Below are positions 35,841 through 46,839 of a stretch of 64,000 nucleotides of DNA, one piece after another (position 1 is the first letter of the stretch; every line of letters begins with the position of its first letter). A program made the translations under genes and the position numbers. The stretch lies in assembly GCA_036250195.1 (NCBI GenBank), contig JAVHZZ010000001.1, positions 378,387,407-378,451,406 on the forward strand, written 5' to 3'. Origin of the DNA: Mixophyes australis (Eukaryota; Chordata; Amphibia; Anura; Limnodynastidae). The notes under the pieces were generated by a model, which did not search any database, was not told the origin of the DNA, and saw only the letters and a list, made by a program, of their open reading frames with translations.

Positions 35841-36764
35841 CTATAACGCCACTGCTGGCCTAACATACCTCTTAAAACACTTAGACCTCCATCTACCCAA
35901 AGCCATAATGCTCTGATCCGACACACCTTCTTCCGCCGCTACCGTAGCTGCCCCAATTCTAAAGGAATGCGTCCCATAGTCCGATGCACTAAAACCAAGC
36001 CTAACCAATGCAACTCTTGAATACTGCTGAAAATTGGAACTTCGTAAGGGGGGACCATCACTATGTCTAAGCCAATTATCACCGGGAGCAGGAGACCTAT
36101 CCCTGTACAATCTTGTCAATTCTACTGGACAAACTGCCGAATCCCGGTTCCGCTGCAAAGTGACCCATTTCCCCCTACCCAAAGGATCTGTCTTTGATCT
36201 ATGAATTTTACAAGCAATACTCTCATCTTGTACCACAACATTCTTAAACAGCAAGCCCGAATCAACTGCCGTCCTAGACGACGCTACCAGCTCACATATC
36301 CTAAAAGCCCCGAAGAAAGCCATAACGAACGCCAGCCGAAACAAAACCGCCTCAAACTCATCCGTCGCCACAAACGTGATAACATTCAAAAGGTTCACCA
36401 GCATTCTCTTATCAATCGGTCTACGTTTATCCTCTAATGGAGGGAAAATTCTAGCCCAACCTCTTAAAACCTTGCGCACCAATGCCTGTTTGGTAACATC
36501 CCGACTACCGTTAACCTGCAGAAAAAACGAAATACCAGCCAACGCAGACACCATATATGTTTTAGATCTACCCGCCTGAAAACAGTGCCACACATATGCG
36601 AGCATGCACTGCCGCCTCTTCTTACCTCGAGCCTCATCAGATCCACAAAACCCCTCCCATGACGACCAAGCCTCCCGATACTTCTTCAACGTCCCAGGTG
36701 CAACTGAACGCCTAGCGAGCTCTTCTATCCCGGCCATATAATCTGCCAGACAAAATCGGGGCAT
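35841..36764 (-). CDS. Tyrosine recombinase (DIRS/Ngaro type)
   Basis: Joins the circular cDNA of the element to the genome by a cut-and-rejoin reaction through a phosphotyrosine, in place of a DDE integrase. The 307-residue frame starts with ATG at 36764 and is uninterrupted. Residues 5-105 form an all-helical core-binding domain (KKYREAW). The catalytic domain shows R155 (GAFRICEL), K191 (RSKTD), H266 and R269 (THSFRIGA), W292 (GRWRS, in the place of the second His) and the nucleophile Y300 (KRYVRP). All six positions are filled. The start overlaps the end of the RNase H frame by 40 bases in another frame, a layout seen in DIRS-like elements. It looks intact although the RT frame upstream is broken. 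Confidence 0.93.
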   Translation of the reverse strand: MPRFCLADYMAGIEELARRSVAPGTLKKYREAWSSWEGFCGSDEARGKKRRQCMLAYVWHCFQAGRSKTYMVSALAGISFFLQVNGSRDVTKQALVRKVLRGWARIFPPLEDKRRPIDKRMLVNLLNVITFVATDEFEAVLFRLAFVMAFFGAFRICELVASSRTAVDSGLLFKNVVVQDESIACKIHRSKTDPLGRGKWVTLQRNRDSAVCPVELTRLYRDRSPAPGDNWLRHSDGPPLRSSNFQQYSRVALVRLGFSASDYGTHSFRIGAATVAAEEGVSDQSIMALGRWRSKCFKRYVRPAVAL

Positions 36765-38472
36765 GAAACACCATTAACATTCGCATGAGGGGCTAACAAA
36801 CAAAACTTATTCCAATCAAACCTGGACAAGGCATCCGCAATACTATTATCTACCCCCGGTACATGCCTAGCCCTAAAAGTGATGTTAAGAGTCAGACATC
36901 TATAAACCAAATGTCTCAACAGCCTTAGAGCTGGAAGGGAGGTAGCCCTCTGATTATTAATAGCATGTACTACCCCCAAATTGTCACACCAGAACAATAT
37001 ACTTCTATTAACCAGACCAACCCCCCACAGCTCTATAGCTACAATGATGGGGAACAACTCCAACAGTAAGAGATTCCTCGTTAGGCCCTCCTGACGCCAA
37101 GTCCCTGGCCAAGCAGCTGCACACCACTCCCCATCCAAGTAAGCCCCAAAACCGGAAGACCCAGCAGCATCAGTAAACAATTGCAACTCCACATTATTGG
37201 CGCCAGGCAGGGGCCACAAGCAAACTCCGTTAAAACGTTCCAAGAACAAAAGCCACATAGCCAAATCATCCCTAATTTCTTTGGACATTCTCACAAAATG
37301 CCTAGCCTTTGTAATGCCCACAGTAGCCCTCTCTAGCTTCCGACAAAAAACCCTCCCCATGGGAATGACTCTACAAGCGAAATTAAAAAGACCAAGCAGC
37401 GACTGTACCTGCCTCAACTGCACTTTACCCTCACCCTGGACCGTCTCAATTACACCCCTAAGCTTAGCCACCTTCTCTGCTGGAAGCCTACAACAACCCG
37501 CAACCGTGTCAATTTCAATGCCTAGGTATGACAATCTCACAGTCGGGCCTTCCGACTTGTCCGCTGCCACCGGAACTCCCATTACTCTAAACAGCGCCTG
37601 AGCAGAAAATAACAAGTCCTAACACACCCGTACCTGCTGGCCCAATGAACAGAAAATCATCAAGGTAGTGGGCGACACTCTGATGACCAGACCCGGCCAC
37701 AACACATAAGTGGAGAAAAGTGCTAAAACATTAAAAAAAATGCACATGACACCGAACACCCCATAGGTAAACATTTATCAATGTAAAACCCATCAGACAA
37801 CCGAAAACCCATATACCGAAATGAAGACGGATGCAGGGGCAACAACCTAAAAGCCGATTCAATGTCCAATTTAGCTAACAGCGCACCGGCGCCACATTGC
37901 TGCACCAACAACAAAGCATCCTCAAAGGACTGGTAACCAACTGAACATTCAGACTCTGCAATCCCATCATTCACAGATGTGCCCTGCGGGTGAGATAAAT
38001 GCTGAATTAGATGAAACTTTCCCACATCCTTCTTTGGCACCACTCCCACCAGGGAAAGAACTAAATCAGCAATCGGGGGAACCAAAAAGGGGCCACACAT
38101 TCTGCCCAACGACACCTCCTTACACACTTTCTCGTGCACTACCCTCAGTAATTCCGAGGCTGATTTCAAATTCCGAGGCGTACCAGTCTGCACCACACCT
38201 GTCACCGGCAATATGAACCCAACATTGAAACCATTCCATAAAAACTCGGCAGCCCTTCTATCAGGGTACCAACCCAGCCATTTCCCAAGTTCGACCAATA
38301 TAATAGGCGATGCCGCCTTACCGAGTCGCGCCTCCGGTGGCGGCTCTATCAGTAGTGGCAGGACCGCTCCTCCTGGGGCACTCTCTCCTTGGGTGACCCC
38401 CACTGCAGACTGAACACACATGTCTGAATCTGCAAGCCGCACCTCTCTCACATTGACCCCCGTTGAAAGCAA
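36725..38472 (-). pseudogene. Reverse transcriptase / RNase H, two frame changes at the active site
   Basis: Copies the element RNA. The first frame (38472-37723) carries fingers and palm: VPKKDVGKFHLIQHLSHP, then LDIESAF with the first catalytic Asp, then LPMGCSVSCAFF. Within a T-rich run near 37735 a one-base change shifts the frame and gives an early TAG. The YLDD active-site motif is at 37656-37667 in that second frame. A further shift near 37625 leads to the third frame (37615-36725). This holds the connection and RNase H with D (FTDAAG), E (LLELFPI), D (WCDN) and D (IADALSRF), all intact. It overlaps Gag at one end and the recombinase at the other. The two shifts kill RT as read here; sequencing error in a homopolymer is an alternative for the first. 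Confidence 0.9.
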
Positions 38473-40586
38473 AACACTTCCCTCGAAAGGGCTGGCTAAA
38501 CCACACCAGGGGCTGCCTCTGTCTTGCCACGCTCACATCCGTACCAGCCATCCTCGGCTGCGTCACATCCAACCATACCTCCACATCCTTACACCCAAAA
38601 TCCATCAATGCCAATCCATCCTGCTTCCTCCGGAAGGCCTCATCGTACCGCCTCCACATAGTACCCCTGGATCGGGTAAACATCCCTTGTATTAAGTATA
38701 TATACTTAATCACGCTCATGTGCTCAGCTGGCCTGGTTTCCAGGTAACATGCAGCAAAAACTAGGAAGCCCTCCAACCAACTCTGAAAACTCCAATATGC
38801 TTCCTCTCCCACGCCAGAGCGTGATCGTGCTGCTATTAAGCCATCCTTAGCCTTTTTCGTGATGGCAAACATGTCCACAAAACGACCAGCGCATATCTTA
38901 CTGCGCACACTGCTCCTGATATCACGGAGGACCACTGTATTAGCACAGCGCACAACATCACCGCCCGAGGTACCACCGTCCTCTCGAGGCCCCCTGCCTC
39001 CAACGTCCGCTCCACGGCGGGAACTCTGTAACTTCCTCCTCAGGAGCCTCACCAACTTTGCGTCTGCTTTCCCAGACCCGGCCGGAACCTCACTCTCTGA
39101 GGCTGAAGAACTTATATCGGAGCTAAAACCAGACCCCCCGCTGGCATGCTCACCGAATACACGGCCACCTCCTTCCACACCAGATGATGGGCCCACCGTG
39201 GCCAATGATGCGGCTTCCGTGCAAGAAGCACGCCCAGATCTCCGACCCGGTCTCGCACGACCCTGCGGACCTGCAGATGGGAGAACAGAAGAAGAGCTTT
39301 CCGGCCCGGGACCCCCGGTTCCCGCACTCGCGGGCAATACTAAACTCCGATCACTAACACTCTGGCTAGACGCCACCACTGCACTCGGCTGCCGACTACG
39401 TAAACTTGTTGCTGCCGTGCAGGTAACGACCTGAAGACCGGCCGGGGAGGACGCTGCACCCTGCCCCGATCAGGCCCTCCAGACGTCAGCTGCACGTCGC
39501 TAGGCCCTAATATCACTGCTGGCGAGTAAGCGGGAACCCGAAGCCCCTCCGAATCTGCCGCTCCTAGGGTGGCGGCCCCTGTGGAAGAAGAACTTGATGT
39601 TAGCACAACATTACCCGGACAGCCGGGACCTGAGAAATACGGCCCATAAGCCAAAGGAAGGAGGAAGATAAGGTGGGGCAAACCCCCAAGGTGGGTATGA
39701 GTACGGAAAAGGAAAATTCGGTAACCCCTGACCCTGCGGCCCCCCGACCGAACCAGACCCTTGGCACTGTAAGGGAAACTGATGGAAGCCTGTAATTGGC
39801 ACCTGACCTGGTCCATATCCCATTGCCCATGGAGGATAATAACTAGGCCCGGAGGGGCCAGACATACAAGGTCGCCCCATAGGTGCTCCGGGGTCGCGCC
39901 TGGGAGGAAAAGGCATGTGCCCCCCTGGATATCAAGCGCCCGCCCCCGTTGAACTAACGGTATCTAGACTCTGTGTGGCACATACTGCAGCAACAGGAGG
40001 GGGAATGGGAAATGGAACAGACCCGGGACTGGAGAATAGGGGCAGAGGAGGGGGGGGAAGAGAAAGGAACCCCAGGGGGAAAGGGGGGCCCAGAGGAGGG
40101 AGGGGGGGAAAGAAGGGAGCAGAAATTGCTGGGGCTGGGAAAAGGAAGCGGCAGGGGCCTGGATGGGCTTGGCTGAAATGAGGGGGGAAGGAAGGGGGGC
40201 AGAAACAAGCGGCGTTACATGGGAGGAACTACCAGGGGGAACATTTACAGTGGCCTGGGGGAATGCTGCAGCAGGGCACTGCTGACAGCCAGAAGTTATG
40301 GTGGGGGAGGGTACTAAGGCATTTTCAGCCCCCTGGATAACAACGGCAGAGCCTGGTCCCCGGCGGGAGGGGGATCAACAGAAACGTAAACATTGGTGGC
40401 AGCGATGGGAATGGCGGGCGCTCCTTGAGCGCCCGAAACTAAAATGGCCGCCGGGACCCCAGTCCCCAACAGCGCATGCGCGGCCGAACCCGCACGCCCC
40501 TGGCCGCGCGCTCGCTTCCGCGCATGCGCAGATACTTTCTTTGCCGCCGCAATAGCGGCGGTTGTTCCCGGCCTGCCTGATGCCAT
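38318..40586 (-). pseudogene. Gag-like protein of the Ngaro-like element, N-terminal half broken
   Basis: The nucleic-acid-binding structural protein. The best part is an open frame from 39379 to 38318: a Ser/Gly/Arg-rich stretch, a helical region (SFQSWLEGFLVFAACYLE...YIYLIQGMFTRS) that resembles the capsid-like part of DIRS Gag, then a CCCH finger (C-X7-C-X5-C-X3-H) followed at once by a CCHC-like knuckle (C-X2-C-X3-H-X4-C). Upstream, Pro/Gly/Tyr-rich coding-like stretches appear in different frames at 39816-39400, 39916-39611 and 40208-39954. A Met-Ala start with an Arg/Lys-rich tail is at 40586-40316. So the first 1.2 kb needs several frame changes. RT overlaps its end by about 155 bases. 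Confidence 0.7.
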
Positions 40587-41710
40587 AGTGGAGGAAGGGG
40601 CAGAGGTTACAGCCTGCGGCGAGTCCCGGAGCTGGGCTCGCTGCTTGGGGAGGGGAGCAGAGGAGAGAGAAGCCTCTATTAGGCGATGGGGGGGGGACCC
40701 GGACCCGTTTAGCATGGAGCATGGCTGAGGATGGAAAAAAGGGGGGGGATAATGAAAAGGAAAGAAAGAGGGGAGGGGAACCGGAAAAATGGGAAATGAG
40801 ACAAAGAAAAGGGGAGAAAAGCAGGGGCAAGAGAAAATCTAAGGAAAAAGGGGAAAAACACAGCTACAAAAATAAAGTACAAAAGAAAAAGCACCACAAT
40901 AAAAACGGAATCACACAGAATTACACAGTATACACAGGATGTAACAGAATAACACTGAAAAACAGCATGAAACAGTATAAAGCAATACTCACCAGGACAG
41001 CAGAGAGTAGATACTCACTCACTAACAACTCCAGCGGCAAGAGGATGTCCTATCCTTTTCCTATACATTATAAGCCTCCTCTGTGAAACTAAACTCCTCC
41101 CCTTCCGACTCCACTGATTGGTAATTCAGATTCTTACCACCACCCAGATAAGTTAACTCCTGGTATGCCTGTACTTTTTCTACTGCCAGCCCCCTCAGCG
41201 TTTATATCACCTCGGTCTCATGCAATCCCTCTGTTATATTACCCTACAAGGCCACACATCCTGCTAGTTGGAGCCCTGCACTGGTCTCTGCTTGTATCCT
41301 GCACTGTGCTCAGCATTTGCTGTGAATGTGTACTCTGTGCAGTTAAGGCCCCTAGTGTTTGTAAGCAGATGATCCTGCAAGACACCGGTGTGAAAACTAT
41401 AAGTAAAAATCGCAGGTATCCACTGTGTTGTGACACAAGCTTAATCAGTCTGGCAGTCTTGCCATTCAATATGTTCACATGCTTACACCGCTTGTGGGAA
41501 AGTTCTTTTGAGAAGCATTTTAAAAAAAAATGCTGTAGTGAAGACTATACATATATTCCTGTGATTAATGGTGACAGTGAAAAATGGGGGATGGAAGGAG
41601 ATAAGGAATAAAAGGAAGGGCCTGCCAGTTTCTTCTGTCCTGAGGCCCACAATTTCTTATGGTAGCCCTAGGGCCTACTGCACTACCATAATTATAAAGT
41701 AAGAGATATC

Positions 41711-42274
41711 TGTTAGGAACAGCAGTAATTGCTGTTTTCATTCTGTCTGCTGCAGTGTTGTTTTCAGCCTGTGTGTGATCACTTAAACTACTTTCACCTG
41801 CAGCTCAATTTGACACCTGCCCTGATTGACTACTCTTTCTTTAAATACCTGTCAGTTTCACTGAACCTTTGCTGGTTATAGCATTCAGTTTCTGGTTGCT
41901 GACTTCCTCCTGTGTAGTGTGCTGATTCCTGTATGACCTTTGGCTCGTTTCCTGTGTTTTATTGCATGTGGCCCTGACCTTTTGCTTGTGACTCAAATAT
42001 ACTTGTTTTCTGCCAGCCATGACCGTTGCCTGAACCGTACCTTGCTGCCTGCTTCTGTCCTTGGACCCCGGCTTGTTCCTGACCAGGGTTATCTCCTGTC
42101 ATCACCTTGTATACCACACTATGCTGAGTTTAAGACCTGGGTGCATCTGAGTACCTGTGAGTGCTACGAGCTCTACAGAAAAGGCAGCTGCTACAGGTGC
42201 AGACCTCTACACCCTGTTCGGCAAGCTTGCGATAATCAGTCATTAGCCGTAACATTCAGCCGTTAGTCGTAACA
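41711..42274 (+). mobile_element. Solo LTR, 564 bp, imperfect duplication ATATC/ATAGC
   Basis: Starts TGTTAGGAACAGC and ends CGTTAGTCGTAACA, so TGTTA pairs with TAACA at the ends. Flanking 5-mers ATATC (41706-41710) and ATAGC (42275-42279) match at four of five. A TATA-like CTTTAAATACCTG lies near 41840. Text such as CTGATTCCTGTATGACCTTTGGCTC is typical of amphibian gypsy LTRs. No coding sequence. Confidence 0.65.
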
Positions 42275-42445
42275 ATAGCATGGAATTATAAAATCGATTA
42301 CGGAGGGAAAGTAATATGTAGTTGCATTCTAAAAATGAACAAAACTTGTTAGCAGCTATCACAGCATCAAGGCGATGACCCCACTAGGGATAGTGTGAGT
42401 ATTGTCTGGTCATGTAGCTGTGTGGACATGATAGGGCTATATATA

Positions 42446-42520
42446 GTGGCATGAGGAGGCTATAGGTTGGCATGAGAAGACTATATGGTGGCCTGAGGAA
42501 GCTATATGGTGGCATTAGGT
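42446..42520. repeat. 21-22-bp tandem repeat, about 3.5 copies
   Basis: GTGGC(A/C)TGAG(G/A)A(G/A)GCTATAT-type units follow each other. A minus-strand seven-residue repeat is the by-product. Confidence 0.7.
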
Positions 42521-43358
42521 GTGTGTATTTTGCCATTTTTGATCCCCGGTTGTACAGAAATGCTGTACATTCTGGGCATGGGCATTTTCTGATCATATAA
42601 GTGCATATGTTGGGAATGGGGCTAAAAATATGTTGGATGTTCTTATCTGATGTGCACAGTATTTTTTTTCCATATTTTGCAAGGTACATATTTAACTATT
42701 CACTCTATTGTACACAGTACTAAACACATTAGATATATTCTTTTTACTGTAGCGTTACTATGTATTCACCCATATGATACAATAAATATATGCTTTTATT
42801 GCCATATCACACGTCAATTATTTACTTTCTCACTGTATCATGCTTCATATAAGTATATCCTTGTTCTCATAGTTAATTTTACCCTTCATTGCTAAACTAA
42901 ATCTGCTAAAGGAACACACTGTGACAACAAAAGCCAAAAAAGTTGGCAGGTATGCACATAACAAGATTATTAACAAGATCATTAAGTCTGTACCATAAGA
43001 ACTCTCACAACCAACAACAGGAGACTGTGTAAGCAGACATGCCTAGCACAAGACCTTGGTGGTTCACCATGAGGAATCCTGTGTGGTTGGGTAGGAGAGC
43101 TTTACATAATTATGCATTGATTATGCAGATATATCAATGATGGCACCATTCATCTGCAATAAAATAACTGTAAAATATGCAGGTGTGACATACACTTTTG
43201 TTTGATATGAACAATTAGTTCAATTGTTAATACAATCACAGTATTCCTCATTCCCAACCACTGGGGCTGCCCCAAGAAAAGTTCTCCAAGTGACCTATTG
43301 TGTGTCTGCATGTTCGTGTTTTTTTTTTTTTTTGCAAAGATCAAACTGCTCTTTAACA
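42521..43358. other. No recognised feature
   Basis: An isolated AAGTTGGCAGGTATGCAC near 42939 matches one end of the 7516-7912 MITE family, but no partner end is present. Otherwise AT-rich. Confidence 0.4.
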
Positions 43359-43366
43359 TAGCATGT

Positions 43367-44673
43367 AGCCAGGGCCGCCGAGAGGGGAGAGGGGTGGGTA
43401 CTAATTACCCGGGTCCGGGCATGTCAGGGGGCCCGGCCCCTTGCACTGCTGATTTTTTATTTTATTTTTCAAAACGTTTTTTTTTTATTCCCCTTTTTTT
43501 TTTTTTGTGGTGGGGGGTCTCGGTCGTTGGTGGGGGGAGCAGGCTAGTTTAAAAAAACCCAAAACATACTCACTTGATCGCGGAGCCGGCATCTCTCCTA
43601 TCTGCTGCTCTGTGCTCCATTCAGACTGTCTGAATGCCGGGTGTGATGTCATCATGTCATGCCCAGCATTCAGTCAGTCTGGGGCAATGGAGCACAGAGC
43701 AGCAGAGAAGACCAAGAAAGGAGAGAAGGTAAGTGAAGGGAGGAAAACGAGGGGGAGCACAGAGGGGTTAAAAAACGGGGGGGGGGGGGAGGCATGACAG
43801 AGGGGTGAAAAAACGAGGGGGGCATAGAGGGTTTAAAAATGGGGGGGGGGGGCAGCATGACAGAGGGGTTAAAAATGGGGGGGGCAGCATGACAGAGGGG
43901 TTAAAAAACGAGGGGGGCGTAGAGGGGTTAAAAACGGGGGGGGGGGCAGCGTGACAGTGGGGTTAAAAAGGGGGGAGGCATGGCACAGTGGGATTGAAAA
44001 AGTGGGGGGGGGGAGCAGCATAGTATAGTGTGATGAAGGGGAGCCAGATGAAGGGGGCAAAAGCAGCATGGAGGGCGCAGTGTGATCATAAGGCATGGCG
44101 GTGATGAAGGGGCACATTATTGTAATATTGGAGCTGGAGGAAGGCCTAATTATTAATCGTGGATGGTATTGATTTAACACCAGGGTTGTTTTGAATTATC
44201 TAAATGTAGCTATTTTTTTCCAAATAGGGCCCCCAGCATTCCAGGATCCAGACAAGCCGCCACTAAAGAAACATGCAGCAACAGGTGGTGAAAGTGAGAA
44301 GAACAGATAGCAGAGAGCAGGACAGTATGTGAAATGTTGTGATTCTAGCAGGGACAATGTCAATTTTTGGTGAGTGTTGTGCCCAATGTAAGGTGGAGGC
44401 CAAGACTGAACTCTTTGTGTACACACTGCATTTTTTTCTATACTACACTTTGGTGCTAGATGTCCTGAAAGTCAGGAGTGCTTGGACATATGTGACGCTC
44501 GGGCGAATTAAGAGCCTAGTGATTTTGATGTGTTAGCCACGCCCCAATGGCACATTTACCACTCCCCCAAATGCATGATCACACACCCGATTTTTTTTTT
44601 ACCATACTCAACTATGGGGGGGCCCCATGAATTTGTTGTACCGGGGCCCTGAATTACTCTTGGCAGCCCTGAG
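43367..44673. mobile_element. G-rich hAT-like element, about 1.3 kb
   Basis: Ends are CAGGGCCGCCGAGAG (from 43370) and the inverse of CAGGGCTGCCAAGAG (to 44671). The 9-mer TAGCATGTA lies at 43359-43367 and again at 44674-44682, 2-3 bases from the inverted ends. That fits an 8-bp hAT-type duplication with small end changes. Inside are an inverted pair CTGCTGCTCTGTGCTCCATT (43601-43620) and AATGGAGCACAGAGCAGCAG (43685-43704), and an array of GGGGTTAAAAA(A)CG(A)GGGGGG units (43740-44020). The portion 44110-44335 resembles 33770-34030. No transposase. Confidence 0.7.
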
Positions 44674-44689
44674 TAGCATGTACTGCTTA

Positions 44690-46740
44690 ACTATATATTG
44701 TGTGTGGGGTCCACTTTGAACGTTTAATGAGCCATGTCTATTTTTTTGTGTACAAAAGTTTCGCAAAACATGTTTTGCAAACATTTCATGGAAGGTGCTG
44801 GAGATAAAGTACATCTGAAACCATAAATTAATTCTGTTTGTTTCATGTTCGTGTGACATTGCCTGACAATTTACTAGTGGCTGTCTTCAGATTTTAAATC
44901 AGAACTACAATGATGTAACTTTTTGGCAGACAAAAATTGTCACTTGTAATTTACCACTTTGGGATACATGACTGTTGAGCTGAATTGTCTGTGTTCTGGC
45001 AAACTTTCTCCCTAAATGTTGTCTTTTCTAGCATTTCTGTAAAGGTATTCCATGGCTTTTATATATCAGAGCTCATCATGTCTATATGGCTGCTGCTTTT
45101 CTTATTGAGGCTATTTGTTCAGACCAGTCTATTATAACACAAATGGCATGCTTTCTGGATCATTTAGAGTTACACTCAAGACACTTCTTTTCTATGCATT
45201 TCTGTCTTACGCATGCACACCAAAAATGCATATGCATGCTTCTGTATCTAGATTTTGGATATTGTTGACTTGGGCCCCCTTAGCAACAATGTTTTAGATA
45301 GCTGCCACCCTATATTTTGACTATGGGTTGATGCATATGGACTTTCTAGGACATTTATTATTGCTTATTTGATATGTCAAAGTGCTAAGCTATATATTTA
45401 TATGAACTGTAGTTCTACATCCTTGACTGGTTGCCCCTATTAGTCTGTTATTTATTGTTCTTTTCACCTTGTATCCCCTTATGTCCTGAAAGGAATGTCA
45501 CAAACACGCTCCCAGCTTCTGTGACTTTGGGTGTTTACGGTACGAGGTTACACACAATTCCAGCACTCAGTCTCTCTCTACCTATCACACAGGTTATAGA
45601 CCTGCTGAATCACCCCACAACAGGCTCTCACACTCCCACAGACTTCAGGTTTGGAACCACCTATTGAATACGGGCAAAAGGACTCCGATATACTGTCCCA
45701 CACTGGTACACAAGGCTTCTGGCTACCCAAAGGTTAGCAAAGACCACACCAGCAATCTAAGGGTTAACTCTTCACACCTCCAGACTGTTACACAAATGTA
45801 CATGCAAGCACACACTAGGCTTGTTAGTCAAATGTATTAACAAATCACACGCCGGCATTCAAAGGGTTAACTTTGTCAAGCCATATTCTTCTTAACAGGC
45901 TAATGGATTCGTTAGAGTATCAAGGACACCATTTATTAAATTTATAGATTTAATATAGAAAGGTACAGGGCATTCACATATAAAAACAATTATTAAACAA
46001 TTGACATAACATGCACAAGCAAAACAGTTTAAAATAAAAGGGATTGAATTCAGAGTATAACTTACATGAGTTGTATAATCTGTGCCATGGGAAATTGGCT
46101 TGGAAGTTGGACAGCTTATCAATGTGGTTTGATTTTCCCAAAAGACTGACAATTTGCCCCTTCATAACACAGGTTTTTTAAGCAACATGAAAGTGGACGG
46201 CATTCACAGTATAATTTTTTTTCGGGGGAGAAGGTATTTACATTTTATACTTATTATGTGTATGCTGAAAGGCAGCTTCACCTAGTTGGGAAACGTCTTT
46301 CTCTTCCTCTGCTTTGATTGATATAATTTATCAGCAGTTTCTGAAAATAGGCTGTCTAATGGCATTGCATTTTGTGAGACCAGAATCTGCAAACAGATTG
46401 CTTTGCATTGCCCAAATGCAATTGTTTGCCTCCCTTTACTTTTTTAATTCTGAATTAGATGGATGAGACTGTATCAGTACTAATTGTCTCTGCTTTGTTA
46501 TCATTGGCACTAGTATTACGTATTTTCTTATACAATGTACTTAGCCATGTGGCATTGTCTGAGCACTTTTTTTGGCTCTACCAGATTTAAGCTTTTATGT
46601 TTAGTAGTAAATTTTCATCCTCAAATGACCACCTTTGAACAAGTGTGAGGTGTATTCCAGACGTAACAAGCAGTATAGAACTGTCACATACACAAGAATG
46701 AATACTATATTGACAGTGCTATTAATCAGTGACATAACAC
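44690..46740. other. No recognised gene
   Basis: About 2 kb. The stretch from TGTCACAAACACGC (45497) has LTR-like wording but no end or duplication was found. The short ORFs show no domains. Confidence 0.4.
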
Positions 46741-46744
46741 TAAT

Positions 46745-46838
46745 CTTGAGGGGGTAATGTGAGTATGCCGCTATGTACAATGCACAACCCTTTCTAAAGT
46801 ACATTGTACATAGCCGCATACTCACATTACCACCTTAA
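46745..46838. repeat. Long perfect-type hairpin (33-bp core stem, 13-nt loop)
   Basis: GGTAATGTGAGTATGCCGCT... (46753-46785) pairs with its inverse at 46799-46831 at 31 of 33 positions, with a 13-base loop. The pairing continues outward into CTTGAGG / CCTTAAG. It may be a short fold-back MITE or a hairpin RNA source. No duplication found. Confidence 0.8.
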
Positions 46839-46839
46839 G

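Larger units (their letters stand above)
34640..41150 (-). mobile_element. Ngaro/DIRS-like tyrosine-recombinase retrotransposon
   Basis: On the minus strand the order is Gag, RT/RNase H, tyrosine recombinase, SGNH hydrolase, then a 3' region with AATAAA. The tyrosine recombinase in place of an integrase, plus the downstream hydrolase, fits the Ngaro group of YR retrotransposons in vertebrates. A candidate promoter (TTATAATG, about 41060-41070) and donor (CTG/GTGAGT, about 40990) precede Gag. The split direct repeats or inverted ends expected of this class were not found by eye, so the limits are estimates. Confidence 0.8.

Noticed and set aside
40709..41086. Lys/Glu-rich plus-strand frame opposite the Ngaro-like Gag leader
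   Set aside because: Purine-rich low-complexity strand; the coding evidence in this element is on the minus strand.
42384..42689. Minus-strand frame with a seven-residue repeat
   Set aside because: Explained by a 21-22-bp tandem repeat; no start or domain evidence.
45497..46160. Possible solo LTR starting TGTCACAAACACGC
   Set aside because: No matching CA end or flanking 5-bp duplication could be found.
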